This document shows, one piece after another, positions 51,766-60,982 of a DNA stretch of 64,000 bases; the stretch's first letter is position 1, and every line of letters begins with the position of its first letter. The stretch is from Bacillota bacterium (GTDB taxonomy: Bacteria > Bacillota > Clostridia > Christensenellales > CAG-138). The notes under the pieces were generated by a model that saw only the letters and a list, made by a program, of their open reading frames with translations, was not told where the DNA came from and ran no database searches. Location of the stretch: NCBI GenBank assembly GCA_023459335.1, contig JAEWUO010000030.1, forward strand, positions 1 to 64,000, in the 5' to 3' direction. The translations under genes and the position numbers were made by a program.

Positions 51766-52692
51766 ATGCAAACGAAAGATTATTCGATTACTCTTGACAT
51801 GATGCGGACGCTGCCGTTTCGGCCGTTCGAAGTCGTCGAGGGCGACACCGGAAACATCCTGCACGTTACTCTGCTCAATAACGGCGATCCGATGGAACTG
51901 GACGGCTGTTCTATCCATATCGCGTTCGCTTCCAGCAACGGGTTCGCCATGCAGGACGAAACAAGCGGCATCGCAAAAACAGCGGAGTCTGGCACGTTCG
52001 ACGTCGCGCTGCTGCCGACGGCTTACGGCGCGGGAAACGTGAGCGCGGACGTACAGGTCTACAGCGGAGAAAACAGCCGGACACTGGTGACCAGCACGCG
52101 GTTCGATTTTCGCTGCCGCAAGTCGCTCATCAGCGGAGACATCATCCGCGCGAACGCGGCTTATCCCCCGCTCGTCGAAGCGGCGCGCGTCGCGAACGAA
52201 GCGGCGGCGTTTGCGCTCGCAGCCGCGGCGCGCATCGACACCGACATCGGTGAATTGAACGTACAGGCCGACTGGGACGAGACGGACGACACGCTGGACG
52301 CGTATATCCGCAACAAACCGACGATTCCCGTTGTGGAAGGCAACGTCGGCGCGCCGCTCACGCACGCCGTGCGCCACGCTTCCGGAGGCGCGGACGCGCT
52401 GTCTCCCGCCGCCCTTCTCGCGGCGGGAAAATCCGCGTTGCAAACGGCTACGCTGTATGCGGCGAGCTGGTCTGATGACGCGTATGCGCTCTCCGTCTCC
52501 GGCGTCGCCGCCAATTCCGCGGTGGAGCTTCTGCCGGGGCTTGACATTACGGAGGATCAGCTCGACGCGCTGCAGAGCGCGAATCTTCAGGACGGCGGGC
52601 AGAGCGCCGGCAGCATCACGCTGAAGGCGTTTGGCGATATTCCGTCGATCGATCTGCCCGTCCGCCTGATCGTGAGGGGGGATTTATATTGA
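51766..52692 (+). CDS. Phage baseplate/tail-fibre-like protein (BppU-like N-terminus)
   Basis: 308 residues; AAGGAGG 5 bases upstream of ATG. The first 120 residues (DYSITLDMMRTLPFRPFEVVEGDTGNILHVTLLNNGDPMELDGCSIHIAF) resemble the N-terminal domain of phage baseplate upper proteins, and QADWDETDDTLDAYIRNKPTIP is a linker motif frequent in phage tail fibres. The C-terminal part has HAVRHASGGADAL, a repeat-type collagen-like or carbohydrate-contact segment. It is the first gene of a three-gene set, with no phage head, lysis or integrase genes nearby. Confidence 0.65.
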   Translation: MQTKDYSITLDMMRTLPFRPFEVVEGDTGNILHVTLLNNGDPMELDGCSIHIAFASSNGFAMQDETSGIAKTAESGTFDVALLPTAYGAGNVSADVQVYSGENSRTLVTSTRFDFRCRKSLISGDIIRANAAYPPLVEAARVANEAAAFALAAAARIDTDIGELNVQADWDETDDTLDAYIRNKPTIPVVEGNVGAPLTHAVRHASGGADALSPAALLAAGKSALQTATLYAASWSDDAYALSVSGVAANSAVELLPGLDITEDQLDALQSANLQDGGQSAGSITLKAFGDIPSIDLPVRLIVRGDLY

Positions 52693-53513
52693 GCATTCGG
52701 GATTTGTCGTATTACGGCATGTTCGCGCGGACACAAAAGACGAAGTTCTGGTGGCGGATGCGGCGCGTTCTCTTCGCGCTCTCGGCGATGCTTTTTCTCT
52801 GTCCCGTCATCATGCGTACAGGCGGCGGCGTAAACAAAAACAAACTGCCCGCGTTCACCTACACGGGCACGTATTCGCTCATCGATGACGGCGATGGTAA
52901 CCGCCGCGTCAAGTTTCTGACCAGCGGAACGCTGACGCTTGCGAAAGACGTTGCGATCGACGTATTTATCGTCGGTTCCGGCGGGGGAACGACTGCAAAT
53001 ACGAATTACTCGTCCGGTGCAGGGGGCGGCTATACCCGTACGGTAAGCAGCGTATACTTGCTGGCCGGCGTGGGGTATCCCATCGTTGTCGGAGCCGGCG
53101 GAGCGGTCGACAGCAACGGAAATTCATCCAGCGCATTCAGTTACACGGCAAACGGCGGTTACGCGGGAAAATCAGGAACCGGCATCCAATATGGCGGAGA
53201 CGGCGGCAGCGGCGGTGCGGGAAGCCCGAACACCGGCATCGCAGGCGGATCGGACGGTTCGGACGCTGCAGGAACCTTTCCAGGAATTGGGCAAAGAACA
53301 ACGACGCGCGAGTTTGCGGAGCCTGCCGGAGATTTGTACGCGGGCGGCGGAGGATCATATGCCTCCTATGGCGGAGACGGCGGCGGCGGAGATGGCCGCG
53401 GGGTTGCGTCAAGCAAACATACTGGCGTCGCAAACACAGGCGGAGGCGCGGGGGCCGGGGCTTATACCGGCGGGAGCGGCATCGTCATCATTCGCAACCA
53501 TCGCGCAGCGTAA
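52689..53513 (+). CDS. Glycine-rich tail-fibre-like protein
   Basis: 274 residues from TTG 52689, which overlaps the previous stop (TTGA); AGGGGGGA upstream. An N-terminal hydrophobic stretch (about 22-42, VLFALSAMLFLCPVIM) is followed by a glycine/serine-rich beta region (GGGYTRTV, YGGDGGSGGAG, GGAGAGAYTGGSGIVIIR) that is typical of glycine-rich phage tail-tip proteins. The closing GGSGIVIIR is a common signature. Repetitive, likely fast-evolving surface protein; the hydrophobic N-terminus is unusual for a phage fibre. Confidence 0.6.
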   Translation: MSIRDLSYYGMFARTQKTKFWWRMRRVLFALSAMLFLCPVIMRTGGGVNKNKLPAFTYTGTYSLIDDGDGNRRVKFLTSGTLTLAKDVAIDVFIVGSGGGTTANTNYSSGAGGGYTRTVSSVYLLAGVGYPIVVGAGGAVDSNGNSSSAFSYTANGGYAGKSGTGIQYGGDGGSGGAGSPNTGIAGGSDGSDAAGTFPGIGQRTTTREFAEPAGDLYAGGGGSYASYGGDGGGGDGRGVASSKHTGVANTGGGAGAGAYTGGSGIVIIRNHRAA

Positions 53514-53526
53514 GGAGGCGAAAATT

Positions 53527-53751
53527 ATGAACTATGCGATCATTCAAAACGGTTTGGTCGTCAACGTCATCGTCGGTCCGCTCCCGGTCGGGATGGAAGG
53601 CGTCGCGCTCGGCGACAGGCCGGTAGCCATTGGGGATATCTATGACGGAGGCGTATTCCTCCGAGACGGAGTCGTCTTGCTGACCGGCGAGGAAAGGATC
53701 CGCGCACTGGAAGCGGAGATTCTTGCTCTTCAGCAGCAGCTTGAATCCTAA
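53527..53751 (+). CDS. Small phage-tail-like protein
   Basis: 74 residues; AGGAGG 8 bases upstream. The sequence NYAIIQNGLVVNVIVGPLP then GDIYDGGVFLRDG is like small proteins following tail fibre genes in Firmicute phages (often annotated as XkdW-like or tail-assembly-linked). The C-terminus is a helix (EERIRALEAEILALQQQLES) with coiled-coil character. Ends the module; a 12-bp stem (53766-53777 with 53781-53792) follows without a T tract. Confidence 0.6.
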   Translation: MNYAIIQNGLVVNVIVGPLPVGMEGVALGDRPVAIGDIYDGGVFLRDGVVLLTGEERIRALEAEILALQQQLES

Positions 53752-53838
53752 AAAGCGTAAACCAAGAGGACGGCGGATCATCCGCCGTCCTCGCAGTATG
53801 AGAAATGGAGCATTTGGCTTTTCGGAATCGACTAAAAA

Positions 53839-55143
53839 TCAGTCACACGTGTCATCGAATTCGTAGTCCTTGCCTGGCAGAATGGCATTGACGACAATGC
53901 CTACGATGGCTGCCGTGGCCAGACCGGAGAAGTTCAAGGTACCGATCTTCACGGTGCCCCAGATCAGTTGGGCCGAGTTGGACCCCATCGCCGAGCTGGT
54001 TTGAATTCCCAAGCCAGTTACAAGAATGAGCGCTGCAACAAGGACGTTCCGCATGTTCTTGAAGTCCACCTTGTTTTCAACAATAGTGCGGACGCCGGTT
54101 GCCGTAATCATGCCGTAAAGGACGATGGAAATACCGCCGATGATGGCTGCAGGGATCGTGTTGACAAACGCCTCGAAAATGCTGACGAACGAAAAGATGA
54201 TCGCAAAGCAAGCTGCAATGAACATCACTTTCGGGTCATACACCCTCGTGAGGGCGACCACGCCGGTGTTCTCGGAGTAGGTCGTGTTTGCCGGGCCGCC
54301 CAGCGCGCCGGCGATCGACGTGCCGATGCCGTCGCCGATGAGCGTACGGGTCAGGCCGGGATCGGCGATGAAGTTCTTGCCGCAGGTCGCACCAATCGCG
54401 CAGATATCGCCAATGTGCTCAACCAACGCGGCAATTGCAACAACGATGAAGGTCAGCATTGTGCTGAAGTCGAATTTCGGAAGGAAGAACGGCGGGATCG
54501 CAACGATATCGGAAATTCCCGAAACCTTCAAACCGGAAAAATCAACCCATGCCGGACCAAACGCCGTCACGATGCAGGCAACGATGTAGGCGCCGAAAAT
54601 ACCGATGAGGACCGGCAGGATCTTGATCATGCCTTTGCCCCAGATATTCACGGCGATCACGATGATGATCGTCAGGATTGCAAGCCACCAGTTATTGGAC
54701 GCCTGGTTGAATGCAAAGTACGCCAGGCTGAGACCAATCAGCATGATGATCGGGCCGGTGACGACGGGCGGGAAGAGCCGCATGATACGCTTTGCGCCAA
54801 AGATTGCGAAGAGGAGCGCAAAAATCACATAGGTCAAGCCCGCGGAAACGATGCCGCCTGTCGCATACGGCATGCCGAGCGTGCCGGCAGCCCCAAGGAT
54901 TGCGCCAATGAACGCAAACGAGGAACCCAGGAAAACAGGGACCTTTCTCTTCGTGATGAAGAAAAACCAGATGGTTGCAATACCAGCGCAGAACAGGGTG
55001 ACAGAAATGGACATCCCACAAATGATAGGAACAAGAACAGTGGCTCCAAACATTGCAAATACGTGCTGGAGGCCCAGAACGACCATTTTGCCGGTTCCGA
55101 GCTCTTTAAAGCCATCGTAAATGCCTTCGACTTTCTTCTCCAT
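53839..55143 (-). CDS. uraA: Uracil/xanthine permease, NCS2 family
   Basis: 434 residues with about 13-14 helices; ATG 55143 has AGGAGG 7 bases upstream. Family motifs: LGLQHVFAMFGATVLVP, AFIGAILGAAGTLGMPYATGGIVSAGLTYV, VEHIGDICAIGATCGKNF (the substrate-site block) and GGPANTTYSENTGVVALTRVYDP. GGPANTTYSENTG favours a uracil permease (UraA/PyrP). It imports the base with protons. Base composition seems lower in GC than the surroundings. It lies beside the FdrA operon, which hints at a base-derived substrate there. Confidence 0.93.
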   Translation of the reverse strand: MEKKVEGIYDGFKELGTGKMVVLGLQHVFAMFGATVLVPIICGMSISVTLFCAGIATIWFFFITKRKVPVFLGSSFAFIGAILGAAGTLGMPYATGGIVSAGLTYVIFALLFAIFGAKRIMRLFPPVVTGPIIMLIGLSLAYFAFNQASNNWWLAILTIIIVIAVNIWGKGMIKILPVLIGIFGAYIVACIVTAFGPAWVDFSGLKVSGISDIVAIPPFFLPKFDFSTMLTFIVVAIAALVEHIGDICAIGATCGKNFIADPGLTRTLIGDGIGTSIAGALGGPANTTYSENTGVVALTRVYDPKVMFIAACFAIIFSFVSIFEAFVNTIPAAIIGGISIVLYGMITATGVRTIVENKVDFKNMRNVLVAALILVTGLGIQTSSAMGSNSAQLIWGTVKIGTLNFSGLATAAIVGIVVNAILPGKDYEFDDTCD

Positions 55144-55257
55144 TGAATTACCTCCTAATGTTTTTAGATAATTAGGTCTCCATTTCTCTGTATTATCAAG
55201 AGCGGTGAGCTCCATGATAAACGGACATAACAGCAAGAAATTTGCTTGTTAATCAAC

Positions 55258-55286
55258 ATTATTACATATACTCGTTAATTAATCAA
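55258..55286 (-). promoter_or_regulatory. Promoter of the permease gene
   Basis: Minus strand TTGATT (55286-55281), 17 bp, AATAAT (55263-55258) preceded by TG as an extended -10. Its leader (about 108 bases) contains an AGCAA/TTGCT hairpin (around 55232-55250). The remaining 55290-55584 part of the gap shows no gene or known element. Confidence 0.55.
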
Positions 55287-55584
55287 TCGTTTTGCGTTTC
55301 TATGCGCATACGCAGCTGCATCATCTTTGCACATGAAAACAGAACACGCAAATATTCCTACGGGTTATCAAGGTAATGTGTCCGATGAATCCTGCCTGTT
55401 GCATGCCGCCCGGCTTCGCGGCGCTATCCCGCCTATCTTACAACAGCCCGGCGGACGGTTCAAGCATTTTTCGTGCGATTTATAATTGTAAAACGATGTT
55501 TTCGCGGTTCACGCGGTCCGACATTTTGCCTGAATGTACCCCGGCCCCCTTCCGGTCCTGATACGGAAGAAACCCCGCCGGAGG

Positions 55585-56127
55585 TCAAACGGCAATGCTG
55601 GCCGCGCAGTTACGGGATACGATGGAAGGTAGCGTTACGTTACGGATATGAGCTTGTTTCTGCAGATAATAGTGAAAATAGTCCAGTTCTTTTTGGGAAA
55701 ACAGCTGTAAAGGATTGTTGATGATAGAAAGATACGTGTTAAGGGCTTCAAATAACTGATTGGTAATCGCGTTGTATTTGTCTTTGGCAAAACTACCGTT
55801 GCTCGCGTGGGATTGTATTTCATCACGCAGGAAGAACAATTCGCGAACCTTGGAAAGCGCGCTGTCGTCCGCCGGTTTTGCCATGATTTCCCGAATCGCT
55901 TCGGGCTGTTCCTCAGGCGGACAGACCCGGATCAGATCGCCGTCCATCCTCTGAAAGTTGAGCGAGGCTTTGCAGTCCACGCCGCTGAGCATTTGATCCG
56001 CCAGTTCGCAGTAGCACTGTGCAAAACGGTCGCAAAGCGGAAACAGCCTCTTCTTTTTCAGGTAAGAAACGCCGTAAAACGCAGCGGCGACAAGCACAAC
56101 GAGCAGCATCGCGAGATATTGCTCCAT
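55585..56127 (-). CDS. Hypothetical membrane-anchored protein
   Basis: 180 residues; GAAAGGGG precedes the ATG. A single N-terminal transmembrane helix (about 4-25) then a hydrophilic, mostly helical domain with clustered acidic residues (PPEEQPEAIREI, SALSKVRELFFLRDEI) and an ending with KQAHIRNVTLPSIV. I do not recognise the family. It lies 27 bases beyond a hairpin that separates it from the FdrA operon, so its co-transcription is doubtful. Confidence 0.55.
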   Translation of the reverse strand: MEQYLAMLLVVLVAAAFYGVSYLKKKRLFPLCDRFAQCYCELADQMLSGVDCKASLNFQRMDGDLIRVCPPEEQPEAIREIMAKPADDSALSKVRELFFLRDEIQSHASNGSFAKDKYNAITNQLFEALNTYLSIINNPLQLFSQKELDYFHYYLQKQAHIRNVTLPSIVSRNCAASIAV

Positions 56128-56154
56128 CCGACCGCCCCTTTCAAAGTGAAGTAG

Positions 56155-56190
56155 GGCGCGACCGGGTGGAATCGCCGTACCGGTCGCGCC
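56155..56190 (-). terminator. Strong hairpin after the FdrA operon
   Basis: GGCGCGACCGG (56155-56165) pairs with CCGGTCGCGCC (56180-56190), an 11-bp stem without a T tract, directly after the last stop codon of the operon. Confidence 0.5.
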
Positions 56191-56204
56191 AATGCCTTGG
56201 CTAA

Positions 56205-57005
56205 TTATACACCTTCAAAGCCGTCAAACGCAACGATACGCGAAATGCAGCTTTCGCCTTCCACCAGCTTCCAGGGAAAGATGCCGATGACGCAGCGTTT
56301 ATTGGAAAGTTTTTCGATCTCTCCGCCGACGCATTCCGCATGGATCGCTTCGTAGGGCTTGCAGAAAAGCTCGATATGCATGGCCTGATAATGCTCCGGC
56401 CACGGATACACTTCGTCGAGCGTCTTGCCGTATTTCTTCTGGAAGATTTCGTCGCACTTCTTGGCTTCCATCGGCTCCCAGTCGCGGATCTTCGTGTTCA
56501 TCGGATGGTCCGCGCTTCCACAGTCGACGCCGAGCCAACTGAGTTTCTTATCGCGCACCCACTGGATAAAGTCCAGGGACGGGCCGGGATGACGCAGCAT
56601 GTAACGGCGCTCGTCCGCCTTCGGGCTGTCCCAGCCGTAAATATGATAGCCGGTGTTGATGATGAGCACGTCGCCTTCTTTGACTTTGACGCGCTTTTCG
56701 ATGTCCTGCGGCGTGTAAATGCCGAAATCCTCCGCCTGGTCGCTCAGATCGACCACAACGCCGGGATGGCAGAGCTTCGTCAGCTCCAATGACGCGATAT
56801 CGCGCCCGGCGGTATCGAAATGCATCGGGCCGTCTAGGTGCGTGCCTACGTGGTTAGAATGCGTCATCAGCTGTCCGTTCGCGCCGTTCGGGGTCAGGCG
56901 TTTGAAAAACTTCATCTGCAGCGGCTCATAGGTCGGCCATGCGGGCGTGCAGATGCCAATCGGGATCGTGAGATCGTACATCTTGATATCGGACCATTTC
57001 GTCAT
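56205..57005 (-). CDS. Cyclase-family metal hydrolase (kynurenine formamidase-like)
   Basis: 266 residues; ATG 57005 has AGGAGG upstream. The Cyclase family signature H-x-G-T-H-x-D-x-P-x-H is intact (NHVGTHLDGPMHF, about residues 51-63), the motif that binds Zn or Mn. The family hydrolyses amides or lactone/formamide substrates (for example kynurenine formamidase and isatin hydrolase). As last gene of the FdrA operon, it may hydrolyse a ring or amide intermediate before or after the carbamoyl-transfer step. Substrate unknown. Confidence 0.88.
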   Translation of the reverse strand: MTKWSDIKMYDLTIPIGICTPAWPTYEPLQMKFFKRLTPNGANGQLMTHSNHVGTHLDGPMHFDTAGRDIASLELTKLCHPGVVVDLSDQAEDFGIYTPQDIEKRVKVKEGDVLIINTGYHIYGWDSPKADERRYMLRHPGPSLDFIQWVRDKKLSWLGVDCGSADHPMNTKIRDWEPMEAKKCDEIFQKKYGKTLDEVYPWPEHYQAMHIELFCKPYEAIHAECVGGEIEKLSNKRCVIGIFPWKLVEGESCISRIVAFDGFEGV

Positions 57006-57074
57006 ATTGCTTGCCTCCTGATATTCATAGTGTTCGTTGTTTATCTCTCCCAAATCGGGAGTCGGCGGGTCGAG

Positions 57075-58502
57075 TTATTTTGCCCAGGCCTCTGCGCAGG
57101 CCGCGAGCGCCTGCTTGAAACAGTCTTCCGGCGGATTGACAATCCCCGCGCCAACCTGGCCGATGCCGGGGTTCTTATGCGCGATGCCGGTGTTGATGAT
57201 GGGGCGGATGCCGGTTTCGATGACCTTTCGAACGTCGATGCCTGTTGCGCTCCCGCGGAAATCGAGCGCGGGAATCTTATACGCCTGCCCCTCGCCAACG
57301 GTGATTTCATACATGCGCGTCGAGTAGTTGATCGCGTCGCTGACCTGCCCGCCGACGAACTGGACGATCGCCGGAGCCGCCGCCATGCAGAAGCCGCCGA
57401 TGCCCGCCGTCTCCGTTATGCAGCTGTCGCCAAGGTCGCGCGCGGCATCCTTTTCTTCATAGCCGGGAAAGTACAGCCCTTTGACCATCTCGGCCTCGGC
57501 GGCAAACCAGCGGTCCTTGCCCAGGCCCGCGACGCGGATGCCGAAGTCCGTGCCGTTGCGGCACATGGTCGCCACAACGGTGCAATACGGTATATCGAAG
57601 ATCGGGTCCATCGTACACTTCATGGCCGGCATGGAGATGTTGAGGAACGTATGGTTGTTTCCGTTGATGAAGTTATACGCGGCGATCTTCTGTTCGAGCG
57701 GTTTGTCGCAGCGCATGATCGCGGGCACCAGTTCGCGGATCAGCAGCGAGGTTCCCGCCTCGTTACGGTTATGCGCCTCGTCGCCCATCTGCAACAGTTT
57801 CGAAATCAGAACCTTGACGTCGATTTCGCCCTTGATGGCGACCGCTTCCTTCAGGATGGGATAAAGCTCGCGCTCCATCCAGCGCAGGCGCGTGAGCACC
57901 TCGTCGTCGAACGCGCCGAAGCGCAGCACCTTGCCGAGGCCCTCGTTGATCGTGCAGTACGCGCGGTTGCCGAACTTCTTGTTTTCCAAAATCCAGACCG
58001 GCATGCTCGCGGTCACGACGCCCGCCATGGGGCCGACGGCGCTGTGCATATGGCACGGATCAAACTTGATCTCGCCGCTCGCCGCGAGCGCTTCCGCCTC
58101 GGCGGGCGTTTTAGCGAGGCCTTCGTAAATCAGCCCGCCCATGACGGCGCCGCGCTGCGGACCGCACATGCGCTCCCACGTAACCGGGGGGCCTGCGTGC
58201 AGGATCGTTTTTTTGTTCATGCCGGGGATGACCTCTCCGGCAATGCCCAGGCCTACGATGGTCGGCTGCGCCGCCAGGATGCGGGTCAGCGCTTCCCGGT
58301 TCGCCGCGTCGATCTTCGCCGCAAGCTCCGGCTTTTTCAGCTTGCGCAGGTTCGCCGCGGCGGTCTTATCGCCGCCTGCAACCGGTTTCCAGTCCACGTG
58401 CACAGCGGATACGTTCTGGCTCTTCAGATCGTCGTAAAACGCCTCGATGCCAAAGTTGACCACATGAAGATCCTGTTGAAAGAGTTCGTTGAGTTTCGAC
58501 AT
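57075..58502 (-). CDS. DUF1116 protein (YlbE-like, AllG type)
   Basis: 475 residues, usual length. Segments NFGIEAFYDDLKSQNVSAVHVDWKP, GIAGEVIPGMNKKTILHAGPP, GAVMGGLIYEG, NNHTFLNISMPAMK and GSATGIDVRKVIETGIRPIINTGIAHKNPGIGQVGAG match DUF1116. In E. coli the YlbE protein with FdrA and YlbF was assigned to oxamate carbamoyltransferase of allantoin breakdown. Follows the fdrA gene by three bases. AGGAGGG precedes the ATG. Confidence 0.88.
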   Translation of the reverse strand: MSKLNELFQQDLHVVNFGIEAFYDDLKSQNVSAVHVDWKPVAGGDKTAAANLRKLKKPELAAKIDAANREALTRILAAQPTIVGLGIAGEVIPGMNKKTILHAGPPVTWERMCGPQRGAVMGGLIYEGLAKTPAEAEALAASGEIKFDPCHMHSAVGPMAGVVTASMPVWILENKKFGNRAYCTINEGLGKVLRFGAFDDEVLTRLRWMERELYPILKEAVAIKGEIDVKVLISKLLQMGDEAHNRNEAGTSLLIRELVPAIMRCDKPLEQKIAAYNFINGNNHTFLNISMPAMKCTMDPIFDIPYCTVVATMCRNGTDFGIRVAGLGKDRWFAAEAEMVKGLYFPGYEEKDAARDLGDSCITETAGIGGFCMAAAPAIVQFVGGQVSDAINYSTRMYEITVGEGQAYKIPALDFRGSATGIDVRKVIETGIRPIINTGIAHKNPGIGQVGAGIVNPPEDCFKQALAACAEAWAK

Positions 58503-58505
58503 GGC

Positions 58506-60077
58506 TTATCCCTCCTGACGCAGATTGGCGAGGATTCGTGCGGCAAACCGCGTCGCCTGCGCGTTGCTCGGCAGAACGACCGCGCCCGCGTCCGCGAGCT
58601 GCTGTCGCGTGCCGCTCAGGCTCTGCGGGTCGCCATCGGTTCCGCAGACGGAACACACGCAGCAGAGGTGCCTTCCCGCACGCTCCGCTTCTGCTTTCGC
58701 CGTCCTGATCGCGTCGGCGAGATCCTCCGCCGGATTGGGATGCGAACCGTATCCGATGACGCAGTCCGTCATGATCACCGCGCACCCGGGGTCTTTCCCG
58801 TCCTCGATCACGCGCTCGGCGCGGAGGCTCGGGTCGATCATGGGATGCGGCCGGCCGACGGTGAACGCGTCTTCCCCAAAGTCGAGGAAAGTATGCTCGC
58901 GGCTCTTGCCGCCTTTGGGGTCCTCCAGCCGGTCCTCCGCGTTGAGCGGAATATTGCTGTAGATGTGTTTCAGGGTGCCGATCATGAGCTTCATGGCTTC
59001 GTCGCAGAGCGTGCCGCCGGTATAGAAGCCGCGCACGTATTTCTGCCCCTTCGCCATTTTGCCGGCGATCTCTTTCGCCATGGATTCGGCCTTCTCCTCG
59101 CCCATCGCAAAACCGGTGAAATCCTCCGCCCTCTCTCCTCGGCTGAGCGCGACGGCTTTGTGCGCCGCGTCCTCCAGCGATACCGCGGCGGTGAGTCCGA
59201 ACGACTCGATATCCTTTCGCTCGCCGCCGATAAAACAGACGACCGCGGGCTTGCCGGTCTTTGCCGCGAGCGCCAGAATCTCATCGGCGATCTCTTTGGC
59301 GGGCGGCTTGCTCACGAGCGTGATGATCTTTGTTTTCGGGTCGTTTTTCAGCGCGTCGAGGCCGAGCTTCATCATGAGTCCGCCGATGTCCTTCTTCAGA
59401 TCCCGTCCGCCCGTGCCGATCACCTGGCTCACGCCTCCGCCGAACTGGTCGATCAGGCTCGTGACCTCCTGCGTTCCGGTTCCGCTCGCGGCGACGACGC
59501 CGATCTCCCCGTGCCGAACGACGTTCGCAAACGCCAGCGGCACATGGTTGACGATCGCGGTTCCGCAGTCGGGGCCCATCATCAAAAGCTCGTGCTCATA
59601 AGCGTAGGTTTTCAGCGCTTTTTCTTCTTCGATGGTCACGTTGTCCGAAAACAGCATGACGTTGACGCCGTGATCCAGACAGTTTTGCGCAACGTCCGCC
59701 GCGTATCTGCCCGAAACCGAAATGATCGCCATGTTCAGCGCCGGATCGATCTTCAGCGCGCCTTCCAGCGTCGGCGGCATATAAGACGCGGCCTTGGACG
59801 CCGTCTTTTTATTCAGCAGTTCCTCGATTTTTTTCAGCGCCGCATCGAACGCTTCCTCTCCCGTGCAAGCGACGGCGGCGAAGAAATCGTTCGCGGAGAC
59901 CTCTTTGTCCAGTTCCGGCGTCGCGACGCCGATGTTGTGCGCAATCTCCAGATTCAGCTCAGTGCCCATACCGACAAGCGCCTCTGAAACGCCGTCCAGT
60001 TTTTTGAGCTCTTTGGAGATGAGCATAAGCGTGACGGAATCAAAATATGCGTTTTTCCTGATTTCCAGCTTTATCAC
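58506..60077 (-). CDS. fdrA: FdrA family protein
   Basis: 523 residues from a GTG that overlaps the DUF2877 stop (GTGA). FdrA resembles succinyl-CoA synthetase: an N-terminal CoA-binding-like domain (MGPDCGTAIVNHVPLAFANVVRHGEIGVVAASGTGTQEVTSLIDQFGGGVSQVIGTGGRDLKKDIGG around 170-240) and a C-terminal ligase-like domain with GRPHPMIDP. In E. coli FdrA, YlbE and YlbF are needed for oxamate carbamoyltransferase. No carbamate kinase gene is in this operon. Confidence 0.9.
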   Translation of the reverse strand: MIKLEIRKNAYFDSVTLMLISKELKKLDGVSEALVGMGTELNLEIAHNIGVATPELDKEVSANDFFAAVACTGEEAFDAALKKIEELLNKKTASKAASYMPPTLEGALKIDPALNMAIISVSGRYAADVAQNCLDHGVNVMLFSDNVTIEEEKALKTYAYEHELLMMGPDCGTAIVNHVPLAFANVVRHGEIGVVAASGTGTQEVTSLIDQFGGGVSQVIGTGGRDLKKDIGGLMMKLGLDALKNDPKTKIITLVSKPPAKEIADEILALAAKTGKPAVVCFIGGERKDIESFGLTAAVSLEDAAHKAVALSRGERAEDFTGFAMGEEKAESMAKEIAGKMAKGQKYVRGFYTGGTLCDEAMKLMIGTLKHIYSNIPLNAEDRLEDPKGGKSREHTFLDFGEDAFTVGRPHPMIDPSLRAERVIEDGKDPGCAVIMTDCVIGYGSHPNPAEDLADAIRTAKAEAERAGRHLCCVCSVCGTDGDPQSLSGTRQQLADAGAVVLPSNAQATRFAARILANLRQEG

Positions 60078-60967
60078 TGTTCATTCCCTCCGTTGTACAG
60101 CCGCAGCGCGAGCAATATCCCTGTGAGCATGTCCGCGCCGGAAGTGGAGCCGATGGCCAGCGCGCGCTCGATGGCGCGCATCGCCGCCGCCTCGTCCATG
60201 AATTGAAACGCCGCCCGGTACAGATCGTATACCGCGGCGTTGGCGAGCCCTTCCCCGCTGTGCAGCAAAAACGTCGCGCTGATCCTGTTCGTCCGTTCCG
60301 CGGCGGCCTGTGCCATGCGCGGGATCATACCGCGCAGGTACTCCCTTCCCTGCATGCGGAAGAGCAGATAGAGCGTCGCCAGATACCCGGACAATAAGTC
60401 GTCCGAGGAGGGCGTCAACCCCATTCCGCAGCCCGCGATCCGTGCGGCGGCCGATTCCGACGCCTCCGACGATCCCGTAATCACCGCGGCATGGAGCCTC
60501 TCCAGCCTGGGCGCAAGGAAGCGAGTATAGGCGTTTCCGCCTGCCCCGGTCGCCAGCGGCGCAAGGCTCATTTCAGCGTTTGCGCCGTCCAGCGCGGCGG
60601 CGATCCGGTTTTTCAGCATCGCTACCGCCGTATCCGTATATCTCAGCGTAATCGAATCGCAGCCCAGATCGACCGGTTCGGCAAGGCTCAGGTCGATGTC
60701 CACGCCCGCCGCAGGAATTGCGATCCGTCCGCCGCAAACCGCCGCCGCCTGACCTGCGGCAAGCCCGGCTTGCGTCAGCGGCTCATCCGTACGCACGGAA
60801 ACGGCGTAAGGCGTGAAGGAAAGCTCCCGCGCGATCAGCCCGATCAGCCCCGCGCAGCCCTCCAATTCCAGATTCGCCGCGCGCTCGAATACGGAATGCA
60901 CCGTACCGAGGAGCGTGCGTTCCCGCGAGAGGGTCAGGAGGCGTTTGCAGACGGCTGTCGCGATCAT
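60074..60967 (-). CDS. DUF2877 protein (YlbF-like, AllH type)
   Basis: 297 residues. The motifs GMGLTPSSDDLLSGYLATLYLLFR (about 180-205) and AIGSTSGADMLTGILLALRLY (near the end) are characteristic of DUF2877. It completes the FdrA-DUF1116-DUF2877 triad. The ATG has no clear ribosome site and may depend on coupling from the DUF35 gene 15 bases upstream. Confidence 0.85.
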   Translation of the reverse strand: MIATAVCKRLLTLSRERTLLGTVHSVFERAANLELEGCAGLIGLIARELSFTPYAVSVRTDEPLTQAGLAAGQAAAVCGGRIAIPAAGVDIDLSLAEPVDLGCDSITLRYTDTAVAMLKNRIAAALDGANAEMSLAPLATGAGGNAYTRFLAPRLERLHAAVITGSSEASESAAARIAGCGMGLTPSSDDLLSGYLATLYLLFRMQGREYLRGMIPRMAQAAAERTNRISATFLLHSGEGLANAAVYDLYRAAFQFMDEAAAMRAIERALAIGSTSGADMLTGILLALRLYNGGNEQ

Positions 60968-60982
60968 CGTCGTTGAAGTCGG

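Noticed and set aside
51766..53751. Complete prophage
   Set aside because: No integrase, terminase, capsid, lysis genes or attachment repeats in the flanks.
56838..59987. Very long plus-strand open frame (about 1049 codons)
   Set aside because: It is antisense to the cyclase, DUF1116 and fdrA genes, has no ribosome site or recognisable domain, and its composition (Arg/His/Asp-rich) is the usual reflection of GC-rich coding DNA.
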